The notes: generated from the sequence alone by a model not told the origin. Shown: positions 1-9,489, numbered from the stretch's first letter. The stretch: 64,000 nt of DNA from Collinsella stercoris DSM 13279 (GCF_020735465.1 NZ_CP085935.1:868001-932000); one strand, 5' to 3'. Translations and numbers: made by a program.

Positions 1-137
1 GGATGCGCTCCCCCATGGCCTCGATTCGCCCCCAACTGGGAAGCCGCCGGTGCAGCGCGCATCCAAGACGAGGGTACCAACGGGCATGAATACTACCACA
101 AGCCCCGTACCTGCGCGGGAACTGCATAACTTTGCGC

Positions 138-165
138 GCGGAGACCGTCGCGCGACGGTCTCCGC
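138..165 (-). terminator. 28-bp perfect palindrome 3' of the Rrf2 gene
   Basis: A perfect inverted repeat (arm GCGGAGACCGTCGC) lies about 20 bp past the stop of the Rrf2-type gene on the minus strand. It could end that transcript, but there is no clear T-run after the stem, so an intrinsic terminator is only one reading; a processing or protein-binding site is also possible. Confidence 0.4.
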
Positions 166-184
166 TCGAGCGGTGGCGCGTCGA

Positions 185-637
185 TCACAGGGCGACGTCG
201 AGCGATATCTCGGGCACATGCGCGAGCTCGGCGAGCGTCACGCCGTCAACATAGGCCTCGATCGTCTCCTCGAGGCCGGTCCAGAACTTCACGGTCGAGC
301 ACAAGTCGCTCCTTCCGCACGTGCCCTCCAGCCCCTCGCACGCGACCGTCGAGCGCTCGCCCTCGGCGGCGCGCAGGATATCGCCGGCACGGATGTCCTG
401 CGCGGGAACGGCCAGCACGTATCCGCCGCCCTTGCCGCGCACGCTCCGGAGCAACCCCGCGTTCATGAGGGGGCGCACGAGCTGCTCAAGGTACTTGAGC
501 GAGATCTGCTCGCGCTCGGCCACCTCTCGCAGGGAGACCGCGGGCGCTGCCTTGGCCCCGGCAGCCGGGTCCCCGCCGATGGCGGCGATGTAGATCATGA
601 GTTTGAGCGCATAGCGGCCCTTGGACGAGATGAGCAT
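185..637 (-). CDS. Rrf2-family transcriptional regulator, probably of the suf operon
   Basis: 150 aa with the N-terminal winged helix-turn-helix typical of Rrf2 proteins (starts MLISSKGRYALKLM, wing RSVRGKGGGYVL at about 64-75). Three cysteines at 100, 107 and 113 sit in the position where IscR-type members bind an iron-sulfur cluster. It is transcribed divergently from sufC, 191 bp away, which strongly suggests that it senses cluster status and controls the suf operon and itself. The start is supported by AAGGGGG just upstream. Ligand binding is inferred from family knowledge; other Rrf2 members sense NO or cysteine metabolites. Confidence 0.9.
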   Translation of the reverse strand: MLISSKGRYALKLMIYIAAIGGDPAAGAKAAPAVSLREVAEREQISLKYLEQLVRPLMNAGLLRSVRGKGGGYVLAVPAQDIRAGDILRAAEGERSTVACEGLEGTCGRSDLCSTVKFWTGLEETIEAYVDGVTLAELAHVPEISLDVAL

Positions 638-828
638 GGGAAGACCCCCTTGCGAACATGGGATATGAAGCGCGCGAGGCGAGCGAGAACGTCGGAATAT
701 ATACGCGAAAATCGGCTATCATCGTATCGTTAATCCGAGTGAACTTCTAGAGTTTAGCGCGGATCGCCCCGAGCGCACGCGCTTCTTGCGCATGGCGCGC
801 GGGCCGCGCCCCCTCGAAAGGACTTGAT
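638..828. promoter_or_regulatory. Divergent promoter region between Rrf2 gene and sufC
   Basis: 191 bp, locally AT-richer than its surroundings around 690-740. A -10-like TATATT on the minus strand (696-701) faces the Rrf2 gene and a TATCAT (717-722) faces sufC. Short inverted arms ATCGG and CCGAG bracket this segment and could be part of an Rrf2 operator. No good -35 boxes are visible, so exact promoters are not assigned. Confidence 0.35.
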
Positions 829-1719
829 ATGAGCGCTACGCCTTTGCTCGCCATCGAGCGCCTCACCGCCTCGGTGGACGAGAAGACCATCCTGCACGGC
901 ATCGACCTCTCCGTCGCCGCGGGCGAGACCCACGTCCTCATGGGCCCCAACGGCGCCGGCAAGTCAACCATGGGCCACGTGATCATGGGCGACCCCGTCT
1001 ACACCGTCAACCAGGGCACCATCACCTTCGATGGTGCCGACATCACCGACCTCTCCACCGACAAGCGCTCGCACGCCGGCCTCTTCCTCTCCTTCCAGGC
1101 CCCGGTCGAGATCCCGGGCGTGCCGCTGTCCAGCTTCCTGCGCGCACAGATCGCCGGGCGTCCCGGCCTGGAGATGAAGGGCAAGGAGTTCCGCCGCCGC
1201 GTCAAGGAGCTCGCCGCGGAGCTCGACATGGACACCGCCTACCTCAACCGCGAGCTCGGCGTGGGCTTTTCGGGCGGCGAGAAGAAGAAGGTCGAGATGC
1301 TGCAGCTCCTGCTGCTCCAGCCCAAACTCGCCATCCTCGACGAGACCGACTCCGGCCTGGACGTCGACGCCCTCGGCGTGGTCTCGCGCGGCATGGACGC
1401 CTACCGCCGCTCCACCGACGGCTCGCTCGTCATCATCACCCACAACACGCGCATCCTCGAGCACCTCGAGGTCGACCGCGTGCACGTCATGGTGAACGGC
1501 CGCATCGTGCGCGAGGACGATGCCTCGCTCATCCCGTGGATCGACGCGAACGGCTTCGACTCCTTCGAGCGCGAGGCCGCCCAGGCCGCGGCGGCCGACG
1601 AGGCCGATCGACCCGCAGCCTCCTCGATTCCGGTGAACCTCGGAGCGGGCATGTCGCAGTCCCTGCGATCCGTCCTGGATGCCGAGGGCCCCACCTGCGA
1701 CGCGAAGAACGCGCAGTAG
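829..1719 (+). CDS. sufC: SufC, Fe-S cluster assembly ABC-type ATPase
   Basis: ATPase of the SufBCD scaffold complex in the cytoplasm. Walker A GPNGAGKST is at 39-47, the SufC-specific signature FSGGEKKK at 147-154, Walker B LAILDETDSGLD at 167-178 and the H-loop histidine at 205. At 296 aa it is about 45 residues longer than usual SufC because of an Ala-rich C-terminal tail. A GAAAGGA ribosome-binding site precedes the ATG. First gene of a tight sufC-B-D-S-U cluster, the order common in Gram-positives except that sufD follows sufB here. Confidence 0.96.
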   Translation: MSATPLLAIERLTASVDEKTILHGIDLSVAAGETHVLMGPNGAGKSTMGHVIMGDPVYTVNQGTITFDGADITDLSTDKRSHAGLFLSFQAPVEIPGVPLSSFLRAQIAGRPGLEMKGKEFRRRVKELAAELDMDTAYLNRELGVGFSGGEKKKVEMLQLLLLQPKLAILDETDSGLDVDALGVVSRGMDAYRRSTDGSLVIITHNTRILEHLEVDRVHVMVNGRIVREDDASLIPWIDANGFDSFEREAAQAAAADEADRPAASSIPVNLGAGMSQSLRSVLDAEGPTCDAKNAQ

Positions 1720-1729
1720 GGGGCGCGCC

Positions 1730-3142
1730 ATGGCAAAGAACCGCACCGAGGTCGCGGACATCGACCGCAGCCTCTATGACTTCTCCTACGGCGAGGAGGG
1801 CTTCGAGCGCCTCGACGCCGGCCTCACGCCTGAGATCGTACGCGAGATCTCCGAGCGCAAGAACGAGCCCGCCTGGATGCTCGAGCGTCGCTTGAAGTCG
1901 CTCGAAATCTACCACAAGACCCCCAACCCCACCTGGGGCCCGGGCATCGACGGGCTAGACATGGACCACATCGTCACCTACGTCAAGCCCAACACGTCGC
2001 AGAAAAACGACTGGGACTCCGTCCCGGACGACATCAAGAACACCTTCGAGCGCCTGGGCATCCCCGAGGCGGAGCGCAGCTACCTCGCCGGCGTGGGCGC
2101 GCAGTACGACTCCGAGCTGGTCTACCACAACATGCAGGACACCGCCGCCAAGATGGGCATCGTGTACTCCGGCATCGAGGAGGCCCTGCAGGTCCCCGAG
2201 TGGGAGGCCCTGATCCACGAGAAGTTCATGACGCTCATCCCGCCCACCGACCATAAGTTCGCGGCCCTGCACGGCGCCGTGTGGTCCGGCGGCTCCTTCG
2301 TCTACGTGCCCAAGGGCGTCAAGCTCGACTTCCCCCTGCAGAGCTACTTCCGCCTGAACGCCGCGGGCGCCGGCCAGTTCGAGCACACGCTCATCATCGT
2401 CGAGGACGACGCCGACCTGCACTTCATCGAGGGCTGCTCCGCACCCAAGTACAACGTGGCGAACCTGCACGCGGGCGCCGTGGAGCTCTTTGTGGGCAAG
2501 CGCGCGCACCTGCGCTATTCGACCATCGAGAACTGGTCGAAGAACATGTACAACCTCAACACCAAGCGCGCCCGCTGCGAGGAGGAGGGCGAGATCGAGT
2601 GGATCTCGGGCTCCTTCGGCAGCCACGTGGGCTATCTCTACCCCATGAGCGTGCTCTCCGGCTGCAAGAGCCGCTCGAGCTTCACCGGCATCACGTTCGC
2701 GGGCGCCGGCCAGAACCTCGACACCGGCTGCAAGGTCGTGCTCGGCGCGCCCGACACCACCGCGACCGTGGAGACCAAGTCCATCTCCAAGGGCGGCGGC
2801 ATCTCGACCTTCCGCAGCTCCATCGTGGCCACCCCGGCCGCCGAGGGCTCTGCGGCGTCCGTCTCCTGCCAGTCGCTCATGCTCGACGACATCTCGCGCT
2901 CCGACACCATCCCGGCCATGGACATCCGCGCCAAGAACGTCGACATCGGCCACGAGGCCACCATCGGCCGCATCGGAGACGACAAGATCTTCTACCTCAT
3001 GAGCCGCGGCATCTCCGAGGAGGAGGCGCGCACCATGATCGTGAACGGCTTTGCGAACCCCGTGTCCAAGGAGCTGCCGCTCGAGTACGCCGTCGAGATG
3101 AACAACCTGATCAAGCTCGAGATGGAAGGGGCAATCGGATAA
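1730..3142 (+). CDS. sufB: SufB, Fe-S cluster scaffold protein
   Basis: 470 aa, normal length for SufB, the subunit of SufBC2D on which clusters are built. The sequence shows the long beta-helix core with the conserved stretches LHGAVWSGGSFVYVPKGV and NLDTGCKVVLG. A longer open frame begins inside sufC, but the ATG at 1730 has a GGGGG-rich ribosome-binding site and gives the usual N-terminus, so it is chosen. It starts 10 bp after sufC and its stop codon overlaps the start of sufD (TAATG), indicating translational coupling. Confidence 0.96.
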   Translation: MAKNRTEVADIDRSLYDFSYGEEGFERLDAGLTPEIVREISERKNEPAWMLERRLKSLEIYHKTPNPTWGPGIDGLDMDHIVTYVKPNTSQKNDWDSVPDDIKNTFERLGIPEAERSYLAGVGAQYDSELVYHNMQDTAAKMGIVYSGIEEALQVPEWEALIHEKFMTLIPPTDHKFAALHGAVWSGGSFVYVPKGVKLDFPLQSYFRLNAAGAGQFEHTLIIVEDDADLHFIEGCSAPKYNVANLHAGAVELFVGKRAHLRYSTIENWSKNMYNLNTKRARCEEEGEIEWISGSFGSHVGYLYPMSVLSGCKSRSSFTGITFAGAGQNLDTGCKVVLGAPDTTATVETKSISKGGGISTFRSSIVATPAAEGSAASVSCQSLMLDDISRSDTIPAMDIRAKNVDIGHEATIGRIGDDKIFYLMSRGISEEEARTMIVNGFANPVSKELPLEYAVEMNNLIKLEMEGAIG

Positions 3143-4413
3143 TGAAGATGGATGCCATGACCATTAAGAAGGCCTCCGCGATGCCCGCCCCCACCTGGAG
3201 CTGGCTCAAGATGAACAGCGTCGACATCGAGGTCCCCGATGGACTCGAGCGCCGCTGCCGTGTCGAGATCGAGGCGGCCGAGTCGCTCACCGACAACATG
3301 AAGAGCTTTGAGGGCGCGCTCGCCGAGCTGCAGGCCCGCTTGGATGAGGCCCGTGCCGCGCAAGGTGCCGCCGCCGATTCCCGCGCGGTCGTCCGCGCCG
3401 CGCGGGGCGTCGACCAGGGCGCCGCGGACCTCGACACCCCCGCGCTCTCCGCCTCCGAGCGCACGGCGGTGCTCTCCGAGGTCGCCGGAGACGCCCAGCG
3501 CGACTTCGAGACCGGCGTGGGCATCAACGCCCGCTCCTACCTGAACTTCCTCGCGGGCGGCTCCGTCGTGCTCGCCACCGAGAAGGGTGCCGTCGAGGAG
3601 GCGAGCATCCGCGTGACGGCGCAGGCAGGCGAGGCGTCCGGCGCGAGCGTCGACGTGGTGGCCGCCCCCGACTCCGCGCTCACGCTCACCGTCTCCCTGG
3701 ATTCCGATGCGAGCGAGCCTGCGTTCACGGGTTCGACGCTGCGCGTTTTCGCCGGCGCCCGCTCCCGCGTGGACGTCACGGTCTACGTGACGGGCTCCGA
3801 CGCCGTGACGGCCGTCGAGGACTCCGGCTTCGTGCTGGACGAGGGCGCCCGCGTGAACGTGCGCCACGTGGTGCTCGGCGGCCGCTTTGCCGCCACCGGC
3901 CTGGCGGCCGACCTGCGCGGCGACCGCTCGCGCATCGACATCGACACGAGCTACCTGGCCGGCGGCTCCAGCCAACGCGACTTCAACTACGTGATTCGCC
4001 ATCGCGGCAAGAAGACCGTCTCCAACATGGACGCCAACGGCGTGCTCACCGGCACCACCAAGAAATGCCTGCGCGGCACCATCGACCTCATCCATGGCGC
4101 CAAGGGCGCCGAGGGCAACGAGCGCGAGACGGTGCTGCTGGCCTCGCGCGGGGTCGACAACAAGACCATCCCCACCATCCTGTGCGACGAGGACGACGTC
4201 GCGGGCAACCACGGCGCGACCATCGGCCACGTCCGCCCCGAGCAGCTCTTCTACGCCGCATGCCGCGGCCTGTCGCAGGAGCAGACCGAGGCGCTGTTCC
4301 TCTCCGCCAAGCTCGAGGAGGCGGCGCTCACGGCCCCGACCGACGAGATCCGCGCCCATGTGATCCGTCTGGGCAACCAGATCATCCCTGATTTTGAGGA
4401 GGAGATCGCGTGA
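3142..4413 (+). CDS. sufD: SufD, Fe-S cluster assembly partner of SufB
   Basis: 423 aa in the SufB/SufD family, with the C-terminal core (RNVDNKT-type region ASRGVDNKTIPTILCDEDDV and HGATIGHVRPEQLFY) that forms the SufB-SufD interface. The N-terminal part is divergent and rich in Ala and Asp, as is common for SufD. The frame is open from 2281, but this is read-through of sufB in another frame; the true start overlaps the sufB stop codon. Followed by sufS, whose GTG start overlaps the sufD stop. Confidence 0.93.
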   Translation: MKMDAMTIKKASAMPAPTWSWLKMNSVDIEVPDGLERRCRVEIEAAESLTDNMKSFEGALAELQARLDEARAAQGAAADSRAVVRAARGVDQGAADLDTPALSASERTAVLSEVAGDAQRDFETGVGINARSYLNFLAGGSVVLATEKGAVEEASIRVTAQAGEASGASVDVVAAPDSALTLTVSLDSDASEPAFTGSTLRVFAGARSRVDVTVYVTGSDAVTAVEDSGFVLDEGARVNVRHVVLGGRFAATGLAADLRGDRSRIDIDTSYLAGGSSQRDFNYVIRHRGKKTVSNMDANGVLTGTTKKCLRGTIDLIHGAKGAEGNERETVLLASRGVDNKTIPTILCDEDDVAGNHGATIGHVRPEQLFYAACRGLSQEQTEALFLSAKLEEAALTAPTDEIRAHVIRLGNQIIPDFEEEIA

Positions 4414-5762
4414 TCGACACCGAGAACGTGACTTGCGATACCTGCACGGCTCCCTCCGAGTTCGTGTTCGACGCGTCCGACGAGCAGAGCCGCGGCTGGC
4501 CTCGCCTGGACATCGGCCTGAACCCCTTCAAGGGCGACTTCCCCCTGCTGTCTGAGCGCGACGACCTCGCGTTCCTCGACAGCGGCGCCACCGCCCAGCG
4601 CCCCGCATGTGTGCTCGAGGCTCAAAAGCGCTTCTACGAGACCATGAACGCCAACCCGCTGCGCGGCCTGTACTCCCTTTCCGTCGAGGCGACCGAGGCG
4701 ATCGCCAAGGTCCGCGCCCAGATCGCCGAGCTACTCGGAGCCGTGGACGAGCGTGGTCGCGCCCGCTCCAAGGAGGTCGTGTTCTGCCGCAACACGAGCG
4801 AGGCCCTGAACCTCGTGGCCAAGGGCTTTGCCCCTCATGTCCTGAGCGAGGGCGATGAGGTCGCCATCACCGTGATGGAGCACCACTCGAACCTGATCCC
4901 CTGGCAGCAGGCCTGCCGTGCCGCGGGCGCCAAGCTCGTGTACCTGTACCCCACGCGCACGGGCCGCATCACCGACGAGGAGATCGCCGCCAAGATCGGC
5001 CCCAAGACCAAGATCGTCGCGGCGGCGCACGTGTCCAACGTCCTGGGCGTCGAGAACCCCATCGCCAAGCTGTCCGCCGCCGCGCATGCGAACGGCGCGT
5101 ACATGGTGGTCGACGCCGCGCAGTCCGTGCCGCACATGGCCGTCGACGTCGATGAGCTCGGGGCGGACTTCCTCGCGTTCTCCGCGCACAAGGCGCTCGG
5201 CCCCATGGGCGTGGGCGTGCTGTGGGGGCACGCCGAGCTGCTCGACCGCACCGACCCCGTCCTCACGGGCGGCGAGATGATCGACGCCGTGAGCGAGCAG
5301 GATGCCACGTGGGCACCCGTCCCCGAGAAGTTCGAGGCGGGCACGCAGGACGCGGCCGGCATCTACGCCACCGGCGTCGCCCTCGACTACCTGGTCAACA
5401 AGGTGGGGTACAAGACCATCCAGGCGCGCGAGGCCGCGCTCGTCCACTATGCCATGAGCCGCATGGTCGAGATCCCCTTCGTGGACATCATCGGCTCCAT
5501 CTACTGGGACCAGCACCACGGCGCCATCAGCTTCAACGTGCGCGGCATCCACCCGCACGACGTCGCGAGCATCATGGACATGGACGGGGTGTGCATCCGC
5601 GCCGGACACCACTGCGCGCAGCCGCTGCTCACGTGGCTCGGCGTCGAGAACCTCGCCTGCTGCCGCATGAGTCTGGCGTTCTACAACGACCAGAACGACA
5701 TCGACCAGTTCATCGAGGCGCTCTATCGCGTGTGGCACACGTTCCACCCCGTGGGGGCGTAG
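4410..5762 (+). CDS. sufS: SufS, group II cysteine desulfurase
   Basis: PLP enzyme that takes sulfur from L-cysteine for cluster assembly. The PLP-binding lysine is K261 in FSAHKALGPMGVG and the catalytic persulfide cysteine is C402 in RAGHHCAQPLL. 450 aa; about 35 residues of extra N-terminus (with a CDTC motif) precede the usual start at NPFKGDFPLL. GTG start overlaps the sufD stop and has GAGGAGGAG upstream. SufU encoded next is its expected sulfur acceptor. Confidence 0.95.
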   Translation: MIDTENVTCDTCTAPSEFVFDASDEQSRGWPRLDIGLNPFKGDFPLLSERDDLAFLDSGATAQRPACVLEAQKRFYETMNANPLRGLYSLSVEATEAIAKVRAQIAELLGAVDERGRARSKEVVFCRNTSEALNLVAKGFAPHVLSEGDEVAITVMEHHSNLIPWQQACRAAGAKLVYLYPTRTGRITDEEIAAKIGPKTKIVAAAHVSNVLGVENPIAKLSAAAHANGAYMVVDAAQSVPHMAVDVDELGADFLAFSAHKALGPMGVGVLWGHAELLDRTDPVLTGGEMIDAVSEQDATWAPVPEKFEAGTQDAAGIYATGVALDYLVNKVGYKTIQAREAALVHYAMSRMVEIPFVDIIGSIYWDQHHGAISFNVRGIHPHDVASIMDMDGVCIRAGHHCAQPLLTWLGVENLACCRMSLAFYNDQNDIDQFIEALYRVWHTFHPVGA

Positions 5763-5802
5763 CGCTCGAGCAGGACAGCCGCCGCAGTCGCCGCGACCGT
5801 CG

Positions 5803-5864
5803 GGTACGCGCCTGAGGCGCAATCCCCACCCGCGGCGATCTCGCGCACGCGAACGGCGCGTACC
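5803..5864 (+). repeat. Inverted repeat in the sufS-sufU gap
   Basis: GGTACGCGCC at 5803-5812 is repeated in inverted form at 5855-5864, immediately before the sufU ribosome-binding site. In the mRNA this could form a long-range stem enclosing about 42 nt. It may influence sufU translation; function is conjecture. Confidence 0.3.
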
Positions 5865-5879
5865 GGAAAGGAAACCACC

Positions 5880-6302
5880 ATGGGCAACCTCTACAGCTCC
5901 GCGAGCTTCATGGAACACAGCTCCCACCCCGACTACAAGTACGAGATGGACGCACCCACCCACACGCACGACGGCATCAACCCCAGCTGCGGCGATGAGC
6001 TCACGCTCACGCTGCGCGTCGAGGACAACGTGATCGAGGAGGCCGCGTTCACCGGCCACGGCTGCGCCATCAGCCAGGCATCCGCCGACATCATGGCCGA
6101 CCTCATCACCGGCGAGACCGTCGAGGAGGCCCGCCGCCTGAGCGGGCTCTTCCTTGCGATGATCCGCGGCGAGGAGCTCTCCGAGGAGGATTATGAGGAC
6201 CTCGACGAGGCCGCGCAGCTGCGCGACATCTCGCACATGCCCGCGCGCGTCAAGTGCGCCGAGCTCGCCTGGCGCACGCTCGACGGCATGCTCGGCGCCT
6301 AG
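5880..6302 (+). CDS. sufU: SufU, Fe-S assembly sulfurtransferase/scaffold
   Basis: 140 aa SufU. The zinc/sulfur ligands are all present: C37 and D39 in NPSCGDE, C62 in GHGCAISQAS, and C126 in RVKCAELAW. SufU accepts the persulfide from SufS and is the typical IscU-fold partner in Gram-positive SUF systems. Last gene of the suf cluster, 117 bp after sufS, with an AGGAAA ribosome-binding site. Confidence 0.95.
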   Translation: MGNLYSSASFMEHSSHPDYKYEMDAPTHTHDGINPSCGDELTLTLRVEDNVIEEAAFTGHGCAISQASADIMADLITGETVEEARRLSGLFLAMIRGEELSEEDYEDLDEAAQLRDISHMPARVKCAELAWRTLDGMLGA

Positions 6303-6350
6303 CCCCCGCCTCAGATTCGTGCCCGTCCCTACATTGAGGTGGAAGACGCC

Positions 6351-6992
6351 GTGAGTTATTTTGCCGAACGATGGCCGGAGTGGCTCGCGCTCGTGGGCGA
6401 GCACCTGTGGATCAGCGGCCTTGCCCTGGGGGCCGCGCTTCTCATCGCCGCGCCGCTCGGCATCCTGTGCAGCGCTCGCCCTTGGGCGGAGCGCCTGGCG
6501 ACGGGCCTCACGGGCGTCCTGCGCGTCATCCCCAGCCTCGCGGTCCTCATCATCTGCGTACCGATTCTGGGCGTCGGCGACCTGCCGGCCGTCATCGCCC
6601 TCACCGTGCTCGCCATACCCCCGATCCTCATCAACACCTGCGTGGCGTTTCGCTCCGTCCCGCCGGCGATCATCGAGGCGGCGCGCGGCATGGGCATGAG
6701 CAGAACCCAGCTCTTCTTCTCCATCAAGGCGCCCTTGGCGTTCCCCCTCGCCTTCTCGGGCGTTCGGACCGCCGCCACGGAGGTCATCGCCTCCGCCTCG
6801 CTTGCCGCCTACATCGGCGCGGGTGGCCTGGGCGTGCTCATCTACACCGGCCTGGGCGCGCTCAGGACCGACCTGCTGTGGATCGGCGGCCTATCCGTCG
6901 CCGCCCTCTCCCTCATCGTCAACCGAGCGCTCGCCGCAGTCGATCGCCGCGTTCGCCGTTACGAGCGCGCGGCGGTTGCGACACGCCGCTGA
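6351..6992 (+). CDS. Osmoprotectant (glycine betaine/choline/carnitine) ABC transporter permease
   Basis: 213 aa integral membrane permease of the OpuBB/OpuCB type: the EAA loop EAARGMGMSRTQLFFSIKAPLAFP is at about 106-129, with membrane segments on both sides. The GTG at 6351 is chosen because TTGAGGTGG lies 9 bp upstream; an in-frame GTG at 6339 lacks a ribosome-binding site. First of four genes coding for a complete importer (permease, binding protein, ATPase, second permease). The exact compatible solute cannot be told from sequence. Confidence 0.88.
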   Translation: MSYFAERWPEWLALVGEHLWISGLALGAALLIAAPLGILCSARPWAERLATGLTGVLRVIPSLAVLIICVPILGVGDLPAVIALTVLAIPPILINTCVAFRSVPPAIIEAARGMGMSRTQLFFSIKAPLAFPLAFSGVRTAATEVIASASLAAYIGAGGLGVLIYTGLGALRTDLLWIGGLSVAALSLIVNRALAAVDRRVRRYERAAVATRR

Positions 6993-7014
6993 ACCCCTTG
7001 CGAAAGGACCATCC

Positions 7015-7923
7015 ATGAACTCCCCCATCACCCGTCGCGGCGCTTTCGCCCTCATGGGGACCGCCGCCCTCTCCCTCGCAGGCACGGGAGCGCTTGCCGG
7101 CTGCGGAGCCGACGGCAACGACGAAGGCGCCGTGACCGTCGGCTCGAAGGCCTTCACCGAGGGCGTCATCCTCTCCGAGCTCTACGCGCTCGCCTTGGAG
7201 GACGCCGGGATCCAAGTCAAGCGCTCGTTCGAGATATCGGGGTCGCTCATCCACACGGCGCTCACCAGCGGGGACATCGACCTGTACCCCGAATACACCG
7301 GCACCGGCCTCATCAGCGTCTTGCAGATGGCCCCCATCACCGACCCGCAGAAGGCCTACGACACCGTCAAGGAGGCCTACGCGCGCGAGTTCGACCTCAC
7401 GTGGCTCGACCAGTCTCCCGCCGCCGACGGCCAGGGGCTCGTCATCCGCACCGACGTCGCCGAGAAGTACGGCATCGAGACCATCTCCGACCTTCAGCAG
7501 CACGCCCCCGAGCTGCGCTTTGCGAGCCAGGGGCAGTTCGATGAGCGCCCCGACGGCCTGCCCGCCCTCGAGGCGACGTACGGCCCCTTCGACTGGAAGG
7601 AGCGCGCCATATTCGACGAGGGCCTCAAATACGAGGTCCTCAGGAACGACGAGATGGACGTCACGCCCGCCTACACCACCGAGGCGCAGCTCACCGATGA
7701 CGCCTTCACCCTGCTTGAGGACGACAAGCGCGTCTGGCCGCCCTACAACGTGGCACCCGTCGTGCGCAGCGAGGTCCTCGAGGCAAACCCCGCCATCGCC
7801 GAGGCGCTCAACCGCGTGAGCGCGGCCCTCACCACCGAGGACCTCACGCGGCTCAACGCGCGCGTCGACATCGATAAGGAGGAGTACGAGGATGTCGCCC
7901 GCGACTTCTACGAGTCCCTGTAG
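7015..7923 (+). CDS. Osmoprotectant-binding lipoprotein (OpuCC/ProX family)
   Basis: 302 aa. Lipoprotein signal with TRRGAF at 6-11 (twin-arginine-like) and lipobox ending at C30 (ALAGC). The mature protein begins with the family hallmark VTVGSKAFTEGVILSELYA and contains DLYPEYTGTG, the region that forms the aromatic box binding quaternary amines. Preceded by GAAAGGA. The frame is open further upstream inside the permease gene, but the signal peptide fixes this start. Confidence 0.92.
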   Translation: MNSPITRRGAFALMGTAALSLAGTGALAGCGADGNDEGAVTVGSKAFTEGVILSELYALALEDAGIQVKRSFEISGSLIHTALTSGDIDLYPEYTGTGLISVLQMAPITDPQKAYDTVKEAYAREFDLTWLDQSPAADGQGLVIRTDVAEKYGIETISDLQQHAPELRFASQGQFDERPDGLPALEATYGPFDWKERAIFDEGLKYEVLRNDEMDVTPAYTTEAQLTDDAFTLLEDDKRVWPPYNVAPVVRSEVLEANPAIAEALNRVSAALTTEDLTRLNARVDIDKEEYEDVARDFYESL

Positions 7924-7951
7924 CGAGCGCGGCGACAGAACGGGAACGGCA

Positions 7952-8713
7952 ATGACCCCGGCAGTCGAATTCAAGGACGTGACCAAGCGCTTCGCGGGCG
8001 CGGCCTCGCCGGCGCTCGACCACGTGAACCTTACCATACAACCCGGCGAGCTCGTCTGCGTGCTGGGCACGTCGGGCGGCGGCAAGACGACCCTCATCAA
8101 GCTCATCAACCGCCTGCACGACCCCGATTCCGGCACCGTACTCGTCAACGGCCGTGACGTCTCCACCATCGATCCGGTCACCCTGCGCCGCGGCATCGGC
8201 TACGTCATCCAGCAGACGGGGCTCTTCCCGCACATGAGCGTCGCGAAAAACATCGCCTGCGTGCCCACCATCCTCGGATGGGACCGCGACCGCATCGACG
8301 CGCGCGTCGACGAGTTGCTGAACCTGGTCCACCTCGATCCCGCGGTCTTTAGAGACCGCTACCCCGCCCAGCTCTCGGGCGGGCAGCAGCAACGCGTCGG
8401 CCTCGTGCGCGCCCTCGCGGCCTCCCCCGACCTCATGCTGCTCGACGAGCCCTTCGGGGCCATCGACGCCATCACCCGCGCCAGCCTGCAAGACGAGCTC
8501 CTGCGCATACACCGTGACAGCGGCAAGACCTTCATCTTCGTGACGCACGACGTCACCGAGGCGCTCAAGCTCGGCACGAAGGTCCTGGCCATCGATGAGG
8601 GGCGCATCCAGCAATACGCCGAGCCCGACGAGCTGCTCGCGCACCCCGCCACGCCATTCGTGCGCGAGCTGCTCGCGTGCCAGGGCTACACGCGCGATGG
8701 TCGGAGGGGCTAG
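7952..8713 (+). CDS. Osmoprotectant ABC transporter ATP-binding protein
   Basis: 253 aa ABC ATPase with Walker A GTSGGGKTT, signature LSGGQQQRVG, Walker B LMLLDEPFGAID and H-loop THD. OpuCA/ProV proteins usually carry two CBS domains after the ATPase core, for ionic-strength sensing; they are absent here, so osmotic gating, if present, must be elsewhere. The start at 7952 (MTPAVEFKDVTKRF) is preferred over an ATG at 7892 that lies inside the binding-protein gene. Stop codon abuts the next start. Confidence 0.9.
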   Translation: MTPAVEFKDVTKRFAGAASPALDHVNLTIQPGELVCVLGTSGGGKTTLIKLINRLHDPDSGTVLVNGRDVSTIDPVTLRRGIGYVIQQTGLFPHMSVAKNIACVPTILGWDRDRIDARVDELLNLVHLDPAVFRDRYPAQLSGGQQQRVGLVRALAASPDLMLLDEPFGAIDAITRASLQDELLRIHRDSGKTFIFVTHDVTEALKLGTKVLAIDEGRIQQYAEPDELLAHPATPFVRELLACQGYTRDGRRG

Positions 8714-9346
8714 ATGAGCGTGTTCGCCTACATGGCATCCCACGCCGACCAGCTCATCGAGGCGACGCTCGAGCACCTCGCGCTCTTGGGAGCCACGATG
8801 GGCATATCCTGCGTCTTGGCGGGATTCGTCACCCTCGCGTGCCTGCGACGCGAGCGCCTGGCGGACGCCGTGGTGGAGCTTCTGGGCGCCGTCTACTCGA
8901 TTCCCAGCATCGCCCTGTTCGCGCTGCTCATCCCGCTCACCGGGCTTGGAAGTACCAGCGCGGTCCTGGTCATGGTGGTCTACAACCAGTTCATGCTCGT
9001 CCGCAACGCCCTGGAGGGGCTGCGCGGAGTGGATGCCGACCTCATCGAGGCCGCTCGCGGCATGGGATTCAGCGAGAGGCAGGTCCTGCTCGATGTGCGG
9101 CTCCCCCTCGCCCTTCCCGCCATCATCGCCGGCGTGCGTCTCGCCTCCATCTCCACCGTCGGCATCGCCACCATCGCCGCCACCATCAACGCCGGCGGCA
9201 TGGGCGCGATTCTGCTCAGCGGCCTGCGCAGCATGAATATGGACAAGATCCTCGCGGGCACACTCTGCAGCGCCGCGATCGCGCTCGCGTGCGACGCCCT
9301 CTGCCGCGCGCTCGAGGCCCGGGTCCGCACCCGCATGCCGCGGTAA
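8714..9346 (+). CDS. Osmoprotectant ABC transporter second permease
   Basis: 210 aa membrane permease paralogous to the one at 6351, with the same EAA loop (EAARGMGFSERQVLLDVRLPLALP). It starts on the base after the ATPase stop codon. Two permeases of this kind are usual in OpuC-type systems, where they form a heterodimer. Confidence 0.9.
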   Translation: MSVFAYMASHADQLIEATLEHLALLGATMGISCVLAGFVTLACLRRERLADAVVELLGAVYSIPSIALFALLIPLTGLGSTSAVLVMVVYNQFMLVRNALEGLRGVDADLIEAARGMGFSERQVLLDVRLPLALPAIIAGVRLASISTVGIATIAATINAGGMGAILLSGLRSMNMDKILAGTLCSAAIALACDALCRALEARVRTRMPR

Positions 9347-9489
9347 GCACGCCTCGACCGCAAGGCATCGCCGGCCGCAACGTATCCATCTTGTGCACCG
9401 CGCCAATCGCCGCGCAGATCCCCCTGTTCCGGGTACACTGTGTGGGTATGCGCGCACATGCGCGCCCATCGATGACCCGGAGGCAGAGC

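Noticed and set aside
2281-3141. In-frame upstream extension of sufD
   Set aside because: Overlaps sufB entirely in another frame and gives Arg/His-rich nonsense; the start at 3142 with coupled TAATG is far better.
8677-9489. Upstream extension of the YbhN-like gene
   Set aside because: Lies over the permease gene in another frame and is Arg/His/Pro-rich; a ribosome-binding site exists at 9478-9483.
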